Positions 1 to 4,956 of a stretch of 5,663 bases of DNA are shown in pieces (positions within the stretch are counted from its first letter, which is position 1; each line of letters starts with the position of its first letter). Origin of the DNA: Chloroflexota bacterium (GTDB lineage Bacteria; Chloroflexota; UBA6077). The DNA lies in the NCBI GenBank assembly GCA_023380955.1, contig JAMCTB010000251.1, positions 1,109 through 6,771 on the forward strand, written 5' to 3'. The position numbers and the translations under genes are program-made. Under the pieces are notes generated by a model. It searched no databases, was not told where the DNA came from, and saw only the letters and a list, made by a program, of their open reading frames with translations.

Positions 1-675
1 ATTCGGGTCTTCACGGTGGCCATGGGGGGCATCCAGGCCGACTGGGTCACCCTCTTCGCGGTGCTGTCGGCCCTCACCATGACCCTGGGCAACGTGGTGG
101 CGCTGACCCAGCAGAACATCAAGCGGATGCTGGCCTACTCCAGCATCGGCCACGCGGGCTACCTGCTGCTGGGCGTCGCGGCGGCTACCGTCTCCGGCGT
201 CTCCAGCGTGATGTTCTACCTGCTGGCCTACACCGTGACCAACGTGGCGGCCTTCACCGTGGTGATCCTGGCCTCCACGGCGATCCCCGACGACCGGATC
301 GAGGGCTACTCCGGGCTGCACCGGCGGGCGCCGCTGCTCGCCTTCGCCATGGCCGTCAGCCTGCTCTCCCTGGCGGGGCTGCCCCCCATGGCGGGCTTCT
401 TCGCCAAGTTCTACCTGTTCGCCGCGGCCTACCAGGCCGGCCTGGTGTGGCTGGTGGTGCTGGGCCTGATCAACTCGGCCATATCCCTCTTCTACTACGT
501 CTGGGTGATCCGGCAGATGTACCTGGTGGCCCCGTCCGACGAGGAGCCGGTCCGGTTCCCCGCCACGGCCTTCGCCTCCCTGGTGGTGGCGGTGGTGGCC
601 GTCCTCGCCCTCGGGATCTTCTCCGACCCCTTCGTCAGCTTCGCACGCCTGGCGGTAGCGGGGCTGGTGCACTAG
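1..675 (+). CDS. nuoN: NADH-quinone oxidoreductase subunit N, C-terminal part (5' end outside window)
   Basis: This is the C-terminal 224 residues of the NuoN antiporter-like membrane subunit of respiratory Complex I, which takes part in proton pumping coupled to NADH:quinone electron transfer. The frame is open from base 1 and ends in TAG at 673-675; the ATG at 22 is internal. Family hallmarks are the block QQNIKRMLAYSSIGHAGYLL (about residues 36-55), whose lysine sits in the conserved transmembrane segment of the Mrp-antiporter-like family, and LAGLPPMAGFFAKFYLF, with the second conserved lysine of a broken helix. About six hydrophobic helices follow one another, ending in a short polar tail. 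NuoN is usually the last gene of the nuo operon, and here unrelated genes follow after about 100 bases, so this is probably the operon end. NuoL and NuoM are related, but the FFAKFYLF block and the short C-terminus favour NuoN. Confidence 0.93.
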   Translation: MRVFTVAMGGIQADWVTLFAVLSALTMTLGNVVALTQQNIKRMLAYSSIGHAGYLLLGVAAATVSGVSSVMFYLLAYTVTNVAAFTVVILASTAIPDDRIEGYSGLHRRAPLLAFAMAVSLLSLAGLPPMAGFFAKFYLFAAAYQAGLVWLVVLGLINSAISLFYYVWVIRQMYLVAPSDEEPVRFPATAFASLVVAVVAVLALGIFSDPFVSFARLAVAGLVH

Positions 676-702
676 ACAGAGGTAGGATCTGTGGCGCACT
701 CC

Positions 703-731
703 TTGCGCTCCGAGCGGCGTTCGCTTACAAT
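703..731 (+). promoter_or_regulatory. Probable sigma70-type promoter of the toxin-antitoxin cassette
   Basis: A -10-like hexamer TACAAT (726-731, one mismatch to TATAAT) lies 17 bases after a weak -35-like TTGCGC (703-708). The -10 box falls inside the array of GCTTAC half-sites, so a protein bound there would block RNA polymerase. It stands 48 bases ahead of the antitoxin ATG and 28 bases after the nuoN stop. It is predicted from sequence only; the -35 match is poor. Confidence 0.5.
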
Positions 732-747
732 GCTTACATCGTAAGCA
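723..747 (+). promoter_or_regulatory. Palindromic operator with an extra direct half-site, upstream of the antitoxin gene
   Basis: TGCTTAC (731-737), ATC and GTAAGCA (741-747) form a perfect inverted repeat with 7-base arms. A further direct copy, GCTTAC at 723-728, sits 9 bases before the left arm, giving three half-sites in 9-base register that overlap the -10 box. Ribbon-helix-helix antitoxins typically bind such short palindromes cooperatively and repress their own operon. The gene just downstream encodes a protein with an RHH-like N-terminus, so autoregulation is the natural inference. Confidence 0.6.
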
Positions 748-763
748 CTGCTGCTCCGCGGTG

Positions 764-770
764 AAGGAGG
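764..770 (+). promoter_or_regulatory. Strong ribosome binding site for the antitoxin gene
   Basis: AAGGAGG is a near-perfect Shine-Dalgarno sequence 8 bases before the ATG at 779. It fixes that start over other nearby in-frame or out-of-frame candidates. Confidence 0.8.
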
Positions 771-778
771 CGTGAGGA

Positions 779-1204
779 ATGAGCAAGGTGATCAGTCTCA
801 GGCTGAAGGATCGTCCGATGGAATCCCTCCAGCGGGTTGCGCGGCGGATGGGACGCACTCCCACAGAGGCTGCGGCCACCCTGCTGGACGAGATACTGCG
901 CCAGTCCGAATTCGCCTTCATAGAGTTCCGGGATTCGCCGGCGGGCCGTCAGGCATACCTTCAGGGGACACGGCTCAAAGTGTGGCAGATCGCGTCCATC
1001 GCGAGAGACTACGATGGGGATGTGGCCCAGACGGCGGCGCATCTCACCATCCCAGCGATGCAGGTCGCGGCGGCGTTGAACTATGCAAAGGCGTTCCCAG
1101 ACGAGATAGAGGCGGCAATCAGGGACAATGAGTGTTCCGAGACGGACCTGGAACGGCTGATCCCGAATCTGACGGTGGTCGGCATAGATGCGACTCCTGC
1201 TTGA
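779..1204 (+). CDS. RHH/DUF433-family antitoxin (VapB-like)
   Basis: This 141-residue protein is a predicted type II antitoxin that neutralises the product of the next gene and represses the operon. Residues 1-42 look like a ribbon-helix-helix DNA-binding domain: a short strand (KVISLRL) followed by two amphipathic helices. Residues 45-115 match the DUF433 fold, with the typical phrase RLKVWQIASIARDYDGDVAQTAAHLTI cut here to its core, IASIARDY and the following helix-turn-helix-like segment, then a helix ending in AKAFPDEIEAAI. The C-terminal 25 residues are acidic and probably contact the toxin. The start is set by the AAGGAGG at 764-770. The stop overlaps the toxin start by 17 bases, implying translational coupling. 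DUF433 genes paired with DUF5615 genes are a recognised toxin-antitoxin arrangement; activity of this pair is inferred. Confidence 0.87.
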   Translation: MSKVISLRLKDRPMESLQRVARRMGRTPTEAAATLLDEILRQSEFAFIEFRDSPAGRQAYLQGTRLKVWQIASIARDYDGDVAQTAAHLTIPAMQVAAALNYAKAFPDEIEAAIRDNECSETDLERLIPNLTVVGIDATPA

Positions 1205-1550
1205 TTCCCACGTTGCCAGGGCGCTCGCGGAGCAGTTGCGCGGCCACGGCATCGATGCGGTGGCCCTACCCGAGTGGAATGGCGGCAACTACCGAAACGC
1301 GGATGACGAGAAGCTGCTGTCACTGGCCCACGCCGATAGGCGCGTCCTGGTTACTTTCGACTGCCAGACGATCCCGCCTCTTCTCAAGGAGATTGCCGAG
1401 ACGGGACAACACCACGGGGGAGTCGTCCTCGTATCTTCGCGCACCTTCCGCGCCAACGACGTCGGCGGCCTGCTGCACGCCCTGCTGTCGCTGTTCGGGC
1501 AGAGGGGCGACGCGGATTGGGAAGACGTGGCCGTGTACCTGCGGTCGTGA
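1188..1550 (+). CDS. DUF5615 PIN-like toxin (VapC-like putative ribonuclease)
   Basis: This 120-residue protein belongs to the DUF5615 PIN-like family, the predicted RNase toxins partnered with DUF433 antitoxins. Visible landmarks are the N-terminal strand MRLLLDSH with the first acidic residue D6, the helix ARALAEQLRGHGIDAV, the acidic patch ADDEKLLSLA (D39, D40, E41) and VLVTFD with D58. Together these could make a metal-binding acidic site like that of PIN nucleases. A later GGVVLVSSRTF strand and a C-terminal helix complete the fold. The length is normal for the family and the acidic residues are intact, so it looks functional. The ATG at 1188 lies inside the end of the antitoxin gene with only a weak GGTGG at 1174-1178, so translation probably depends on the upstream gene. 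Ribonuclease activity is inferred from the family. Confidence 0.87.
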   Translation: MRLLLDSHVARALAEQLRGHGIDAVALPEWNGGNYRNADDEKLLSLAHADRRVLVTFDCQTIPPLLKEIAETGQHHGGVVLVSSRTFRANDVGGLLHALLSLFGQRGDADWEDVAVYLRS

Positions 1551-1645
1551 TGGGCGACCGGGAGCACCCGTCCGGTTGCCTCGCCGAGACCCACCCATCA
1601 GGTGATCTCCGGCTGAAGATGCGGGAAGAAGGCAGGAATCCGAAC

Positions 1646-1669
1646 GGGCGGGTCAGGAGCGACCCGCCC
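1646..1669. terminator. Hairpin between convergent genes, possible bidirectional terminator
   Basis: GGGCGGGTC (1646-1654) and GACCCGCCC (1661-1669) are perfect 9-base arms around a 6-base loop. The hairpin lies 96 bases after the toxin stop and 25 bases beyond the stop of the convergent TPP-enzyme gene. It has no T-run on either side, so it is not a canonical Rho-independent terminator. Its place between tail-to-tail genes suggests transcription or mRNA-end control. Apart from a weak hairpin at 1557-1576, I see nothing else in 1551-1693. Confidence 0.5.
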
Positions 1670-1693
1670 TACTGGAAGCGATCGAGCCGGATC

Positions 1694-3313
1694 CTACTGG
1701 TAGCGCAGGTACTCGTCGTAGTAGGTCATGACCTCCACCACGGCGCCCTGGCCCGACTCAAGCGCCTGGGCGAAGGCCTTCCGGCACTCGTCCCGAGTGC
1801 GGGCGCGGAAGCCGAGGAGGCCGAAGCTCCGGGCCAGCCCCACGTAGTCGGGCTCCCCGAACTCCACCCCCACCGAGGGCATGTTCCGCTTCGCCTGCTT
1901 CACCTTGATGGAGCTGAGGGCACCGTCGTTCATCACCACGATGGTGACGGGCAGCTTCAGCCGCGCCAGGGTCTCCACCTCGCCGGCGTACATCAGAAAG
2001 CCGCCGTCCCCTATCAACGCGGCCACCGGTTTGTCGGGTCGAGCTAGCTTCGCCGCGATGGCGCCGGGGATAGCGTAGCCCATGGAGGAGAGGCCGTTGG
2101 TGGTCAGGAAGGTATCGGGCTGGTAGGCGGGCCACTGGGCCATGGTCACCAGCTTGTGGGCGCCCACGTCTACGGTCAGAATGCCGTCCCGGGGGAGGAC
2201 CTCGCGCAGCGCCGCGATGGCCGCCTGGGGGGCCACCCGGCCGTTGGTCTCGACCACCTTGGGGGTCATCAGGGCCGCCACCTCCTGCCGGCACCGGTCG
2301 ATTCGGGCCAGGGTCCAGCCCGTCCTCGGCTCCACCTCTCGCCGCAGGGTCGCCAGGATGGCCGACAGGTCGCCGTTGAGGGCGAGGCTGGGCCCGTAGG
2401 AGGGATCCTCAGCCTCGGCGAGCGCAACGCTCACCACCGGGGTGGATACCTTCCACGGCTTGAAGAACTCCACGCCATCCAGCCCGACGGCCAGGATCAG
2501 ATCGGCTTCCTCTATCAGCTGATAGATGGGGGCATCGGTGTAGACGCCGAAGGTCCCGGCGAAGAGAGGGTGGTCCTCGGGGAAGTGACCCTTGGACTGG
2601 GCCGTGACGGTGACGGGCACCCTCAGATGCTCCGCGGCGGCCAGCAGGCCGGCGGCGCTCCTGGAGTAGGCCACCCCGAGGCCGGCCATGATCACCGGGG
2701 CCCTGGCCGCCCTGAGAGCGTCGATCGGGGCGGTGAGATCCGGGAGAGGCTCGGTCTTCGGCGCGGGGGCGAAGCGACGGCCGATCTCCTCCACCGACAT
2801 CTCCTCGGGCAGCTGGGGTAGATCCTTGTTGGCCTCGGAGGCCGGAAAGGCGAAGTAGACGGGTCCGGGTCTGCCTGAGCGGGCCAGCTCCACGGCCCGG
2901 GGCAGGGTCGTCTCGATGTCGGCGGCCAGCAGCCGCCCGCTGGCCTTGGCAACCGGCTGGAAGATGCTCACCAAGTCGAGCCACTGGTGGGTGAAGCGAC
3001 CCACCTGGGAGGGCTCCAGGTCGCCGGAGACCGCGATCAGGGGCAATCGGTCCAGGTGGGCCATGGCTACGGCGCTGACCACGTTCACCGCCCCCGGACC
3101 TCGGGTGACGATGCAGAGCCCGGGCACGCCGGTGAGCAGCCCGGTGGTGCCGGCCATGTAGCCCGCCGGCGACTCGTGGTGGGTGAGGACGAAGGGGACG
3201 CCCACCTGGCGCAAGCCCTCCATGAGGGGTATGGCCTCCCCACCCGGCAGGCCGAAGGCCCACTCCAGCCCCTGGGACCGAAGGTATCTCGCCATAAAGA
3301 CCGATGCTTTCAT
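1694..3313 (-). CDS. Thiamine-pyrophosphate-dependent enzyme, acetolactate synthase-like family
   Basis: This 539-residue protein shows the three-domain order of TPP enzymes of the acetolactate synthase/pyruvate decarboxylase superfamily. The N-terminal domain has FGLPGGEAI (19-28) and HHES with E47, the position of the glutamate that activates the TPP aminopyrimidine, then TRGPGAVNVVSAVAMAHLD. The middle domain spans about 195-330 (PVIMAGLGV and onward). The C-terminal TPP domain has DVGAHK, GLSSMGYAIPGAIAAKLA (407-424) and the TPP/Mg motif GDG (435-437) ending in ND (462-463). It acts in the cytosol on 2-keto acids or related donors. The exact substrate is not readable: it could be a catabolic acetolactate synthase, a decarboxylase or a C-C lyase, and no regulatory subunit gene is adjacent. 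I prefer the ATG at 3313 to the GTG at 3322 because GGAAGGTGG (3319-3327) is well spaced for the ATG and overlaps the GTG. Confidence 0.88.
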   Translation of the reverse strand: MKASVFMARYLRSQGLEWAFGLPGGEAIPLMEGLRQVGVPFVLTHHESPAGYMAGTTGLLTGVPGLCIVTRGPGAVNVVSAVAMAHLDRLPLIAVSGDLEPSQVGRFTHQWLDLVSIFQPVAKASGRLLAADIETTLPRAVELARSGRPGPVYFAFPASEANKDLPQLPEEMSVEEIGRRFAPAPKTEPLPDLTAPIDALRAARAPVIMAGLGVAYSRSAAGLLAAAEHLRVPVTVTAQSKGHFPEDHPLFAGTFGVYTDAPIYQLIEEADLILAVGLDGVEFFKPWKVSTPVVSVALAEAEDPSYGPSLALNGDLSAILATLRREVEPRTGWTLARIDRCRQEVAALMTPKVVETNGRVAPQAAIAALREVLPRDGILTVDVGAHKLVTMAQWPAYQPDTFLTTNGLSSMGYAIPGAIAAKLARPDKPVAALIGDGGFLMYAGEVETLARLKLPVTIVVMNDGALSSIKVKQAKRNMPSVGVEFGEPDYVGLARSFGLLGFRARTRDECRKAFAQALESGQGAVVEVMTYYDEYLRYQ

Positions 3314-3318
3314 TGCAT

Positions 3319-3327
3319 CCACCTTCC
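3319..3327 (-). promoter_or_regulatory. Ribosome binding site deciding the TPP-enzyme start
   Basis: On the minus strand GGAAGGTGG lies 5 bases before ATG 3313, with its AAGG core 8 bases away. The alternative GTG at 3322 is part of this same stretch and so would lack a usable site. Confidence 0.6.
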
Positions 3328-3335
3328 ATTGAATC

Positions 3336-3441
3336 CCCTCTCCCCTTGGGAGAGGGTCGGGGTGAGGGCTGATTCGACGCTTGCGACTGAGCCCTCACCC
3401 GCCCTCGCTTGGCTCGGTCGGCCTCTCCCAGGGGGAGAGGC
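3336..3441. repeat. Composite palindromic repeat (REP/BIME-like), three stems
   Basis: Three inverted repeats lie in 106 bases. CCCTCTCCC/GGGAGAGGG (3336-3344, 3348-3356) has 9-base arms. GGGTGAGGGCT/AGCCCTCACCC (3360-3370, 3390-3400) has 11-base arms around a 19-base loop. GCCTCTCCC/GGGAGAGGC (3421-3429, 3433-3441) has 9-base arms. The outer two are near copies in mirror arrangement about the central stem, so the whole can fold as a cloverleaf. Translated, it gives the LTPTLSQGERG-type peptide often seen in spurious ORFs from dispersed bacterial intergenic repeats. It fills most of the gap between the cytochrome b and TPP genes. A smaller hairpin, CCTCT/AGAGG (3461-3474), lies nearer the cytochrome stop. 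I see no gene in 3314-3501. Confidence 0.8.
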
Positions 3442-3501
3442 AGCACCCGGTGTCGGGCAGCCTCTCACAAGAGGAGATGCAGTTGCGAGGGCCATCCGCC
3501 C

Positions 3502-4110
3502 CTACGCCGTTGTCCTGGTCATCCCTTGGTGCCGGCGGCGCCGCAGCGCCAGGTACTGGCGGGTGCCCCGGGCCGTGTCCCTCAGGACGGGCCATATCAG
3601 CTTCAGGTAGACGTGGAGCAACAGCAAGATGTCGGTCAGTAGGGCCACCGACACGTGGACCGTCGTGGCGGCGTTGACCGTCCCCTCCCCCACCACGCCG
3701 GGCCCCAACCACTTGAGAGCGCCGGTGGTGGCGAAAACCAGGATGGCCGCCGGCACGTAGAGGTACCAGAGCCGCTGGCCGGGGTTGTAGGCTCCCCGGT
3801 GGAGAGCCCCTTCCCTTCCCCAGCTCCCGACCCACCTCCAGAAGTTGCGGAACCAGGCCGCCTGCTCACCCGACCAGGAAAGGGCCCTTCGCGCAGCCAT
3901 CAGGAAATGGTGGGTATCGAACAGCAAGAGGAAGAGAGGTGCGGCCACAAGCCCGACGGTGAAGATCCGGTGGAGCACCCCCAGGGCGAAGCGCAGATCA
4001 GCGGGCAGGTCGCCCCCCCAGTGGTTGATCAGGATCCCGCTGGCCATCAGCAGCAGGTAGGAGACCAACAGATCCCAATGCGAGGCCCGCTCGATGCGGC
4101 GGAAGCCGCG
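3502..4110 (-). CDS. Cytochrome b561-type membrane module (C-terminal half of a frameshifted ferredoxin-cytochrome b fusion)
   Basis: This is a di-haem, four-helix membrane cytochrome b resembling formate dehydrogenase gamma (FdnI-type) and thiosulfate reductase cytochrome subunits, which exchange electrons with the quinone pool. The frame reads RGFRRIERASHWDLL at its start; the histidine of SHW begins helix 1. Counting from the TTG at 4068, helix 2 carries H33 (VLHRIF) and helix 4 carries H138 and H152. One His each in helices 1 and 2, plus two in helix 4 spaced 14 apart, is the FdnI-type haem-ligand pattern. NPGQRLWY precedes helix 3, as in that family. The frame is closed upstream by TGA at 4123-4125. 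No ATG, GTG or TTG precedes the SHW histidine; the first, TTG 4068, would delete that haem ligand. The upstream ferredoxin frame flows into it after one base is skipped, so it is most likely the second half of one protein of about 311 residues. Confidence 0.8.
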   Translation of the reverse strand, partial: RGFRRIERASHWDLLVSYLLLMASGILINHWGGDLPADLRFALGVLHRIFTVGLVAAPLFLLLFDTHHFLMAARRALSWSGEQAAWFRNFWRWVGSWGREGALHRGAYNPGQRLWYLYVPAAILVFATTGALKWLGPGVVGEGTVNAATTVHVSVALLTDILLLLHVYLKLIWPVLRDTARGTRQYLALRRRRHQGMTRTTA

Positions 4111-4438
4111 GACCGTAGTCCTTCAGCGGGCGGTTCACCTGGGGACATGCAGCCACACAGCGGTAGCAGCGGCGGCACTCCTCGGCCACCACGTTCTCCA
4201 GCAGCATGGAGGTGCGGACGAACATCACCCCCTCCGGCTTGCCGGCGACCACGGGACAGGCATCCACGCAGTTGCCGCAGGATAGGCAGGCCCGGGTCCC
4301 CGAGAGATCGTCGGACGTCTTGAGGGTATGGTTCTGGGCCAGGCCGTTGGAGATGATCCGGAGCCTCGCCACCGGCGGGTGAACCCGGTCCAGGATCTGA
4401 TCCAGGATATCGGTGCGAGGCGGAAGATAGTCGGTCAT
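3998..4438 (-). CDS. Two-[4Fe-4S] ferredoxin module (N-terminal half of a frameshifted ferredoxin-cytochrome b fusion)
   Basis: Residues 1-109 are a cytosolic ferredoxin-type domain with two complete CxxCxxCxxxCP motifs: C51, C54, C57, C61 (CLSCGNCVDACP) and C88, C91, C94, C98 (CRRCYRCVAACP). Spacing between the clusters resembles HdrC-like and dicluster electron-transfer domains. After PLKDYG (residue 109, codon at 4112-4114) the frame yields a low-complexity R/P/G-rich tail to the stop at 3998. That tail is simply the cytochrome b coding region read out of frame, so the true coding extent in this frame is about 4112-4438. The ATG at 4438 is chosen over the TTG at 4444 because AAGGGG at 4447-4452 lies 8 bases before the ATG. 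The module probably passes electrons between a soluble partner and the membrane haems encoded next. Confidence 0.82.
   Translation of the reverse strand: MTDYLPPRTDILDQILDRVHPPVARLRIISNGLAQNHTLKTSDDLSGTRACLSCGNCVDACPVVAGKPEGVMFVRTSMLLENVVAEECRRCYRCVAACPQVNRPLKDYGPRLPPHRAGLALGSVGLLPAADGQRDPDQPLGGRPAR
4105..4114 (-). other. Frameshift junction between ferredoxin and cytochrome b modules
   Basis: The ferredoxin frame is convincing through KDYG (codon at 4112-4114), and the cytochrome frame is convincing from RGFRR (from 4110). Skipping one base in the CC after GGT gives KDYGRGFRRIERASHWD, a seamless join. No long homopolymer or classic slippery site is visible, so a single inserted base (sequencing error or mutation) is more likely than programmed shifting. 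Confidence 0.72.
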
Positions 4439-4446
4439 ACACAATT

Positions 4447-4452
4447 CCCCTT
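4447..4452 (-). promoter_or_regulatory. Ribosome binding site of the ferredoxin module
   Basis: AAGGGG on the minus strand stands 8 bases before the ATG at 4438 and only 2 bases before the alternative TTG at 4444, which decides the start. Confidence 0.6.
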
Positions 4453-4481
4453 ATGTCGACGGGCGGGCGTCCCGATCCATC

Positions 4482-4763
4482 CTAACGGCCAGTCTCGATG
4501 CTGGCCACCCGACCGTCGGGCAGCAGGTCCACCACCACGGCGGGACCGTCCTCCCGCTGGAGGGCGACCCGCAGCCCGAAGTCCGACTCCTCCCCCGCTA
4601 CATCCGAGGAGAGCTCGACGAAGTAGGCGGTGCCACAGCCGCAATCGCAGAGGTGCAGGACCCGGGTGCAGGCCGCCAGGGCCTGGTGGAGCCGCAGATC
4701 CTCGGGGTAGTGCGCCTTTGCCAGTTCGACGATCCAGGTGGGATCGTAACTCTCTCCAGTCAT
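4482..4763 (-). CDS. Small protein of unknown function with a CxCxC motif
   Basis: This 93-residue protein is one I do not recognise. Its N-terminal half looks helical (PTWIVELAKAHYPEDLRLHQALAAC, seen here as residues 8-32). A cysteine cluster LHLCDCGCGTAYFVEL follows, with C39, C41 and C43, plus C32 a little before. The C-terminal half looks like beta strands: FGLRVALQREDGPAVVVDLL, then DGRVASIETGR. The cysteines could bind a metal or take part in thiol chemistry, which would suit its place between two iron-sulfur genes, but that is inference. The ATG at 4763 is preferred to the ATG at 4778 because GAGGAAG (4770-4776) lies 6 bases before it, while the longer form has no good site. It precedes the ferredoxin gene by 43 bases on the same strand, so the two are probably cotranscribed. 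Confidence 0.7.
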   Translation of the reverse strand: MTGESYDPTWIVELAKAHYPEDLRLHQALAACTRVLHLCDCGCGTAYFVELSSDVAGEESDFGLRVALQREDGPAVVVDLLPDGRVASIETGR

Positions 4764-4769
4764 TGTCAG

Positions 4770-4776
4770 CTTCCTC
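4770..4776 (-). promoter_or_regulatory. Ribosome binding site deciding the start of the 93-residue protein
   Basis: GAGGAAG on the minus strand ends 6 bases before ATG 4763. It overlaps the first codons of the longer reading that begins at 4778, which has no comparable site of its own. Confidence 0.6.
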
Positions 4777-4852
4777 ATTGGCCAAGCGTGAGTCTTCCGC
4801 TACGCGGTAGGTTCATGGTGGCTATCGAAACAGTCGGGCAGTCGAGGAACCT

Positions 4853-4922
4853 TGTAGTAACGACTTTAGTCGTTCGTCCTGCTTCTTGCACGAGGCGACG
4901 AACGACTGATGTCGTTACTACA
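4853..4922. repeat. Nested palindromic element (MITE-like), about 70 bp
   Basis: The left arm (4853-4878) and right arm (4897-4922) are 26-base inverted repeats with two mismatches, beginning TGTAGTAACGAC and ending GTCGTTACTACA, separated by an 18-base centre. Each arm also contains its own inner palindrome: AACGACT/AGTCGTT at 4859-4874 and AACGAC/GTCGTT at 4901-4916. The DNA could therefore fold as one long stem or as two small hairpins. It is less G+C-rich than its surroundings. Non-coding palindromes of this kind are typical of dispersed intergenic repeats mobilised in trans. It lies in the gap between two minus-strand genes; I see no gene in 4764-4956, only a small GGGCT/AGCCC hairpin at 4935-4947. 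Confidence 0.8.
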
Positions 4923-4956
4923 GCCTTCTACCCTGGGCTCTCAGCCCTCAGTCCTG

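Noticed and set aside
676..692. ACAGA/TCTGT hairpin just after nuoN as a terminator
   Set aside because: It has only five base pairs with a 7-base loop and no T-run, too weak to support.
734..1288. Long minus-strand reading frame of 184 codons opposite the toxin-antitoxin genes
   Set aside because: Its translation shows no family features, and both opposite-strand genes have clear domains, ribosome site and promoter. It is a G+C-driven shadow frame.
2156..2821. Plus-strand reading frame of 221 codons opposite the TPP enzyme
   Set aside because: The product is G/R/H-rich and has no recognisable domain; the minus strand encodes the TPP enzyme throughout.
3310..3495. Minus-strand 61-codon frame containing LTPTLSQGERG
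   Set aside because: The peptide comes from the palindromic repeat; such translations recur in spurious ORFs and are not genes.
3502..4068. Cytochrome b as a stand-alone gene starting at TTG 4068
   Set aside because: This start would remove the first haem-ligand histidine (SHW) and most of helix 1, and the ferredoxin frame joins seamlessly upstream.
3655..4323. Plus-strand frame of 222 codons opposite the ferredoxin/cytochrome region
   Set aside because: It is proline- and glycine-rich without domains, and it is antisense to clear Cys and His motifs.
4328..4810. Plus-strand frame of 160 codons opposite the small Cys-rich gene
   Set aside because: The arginine/proline-rich composition is typical of a shadow frame, and it has no convincing ribosome site.
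4853..4922. CRISPR-like repeat pair
   Set aside because: Only two inverted copies exist with no regular direct repeats or spacers; a MITE-like palindrome fits better.
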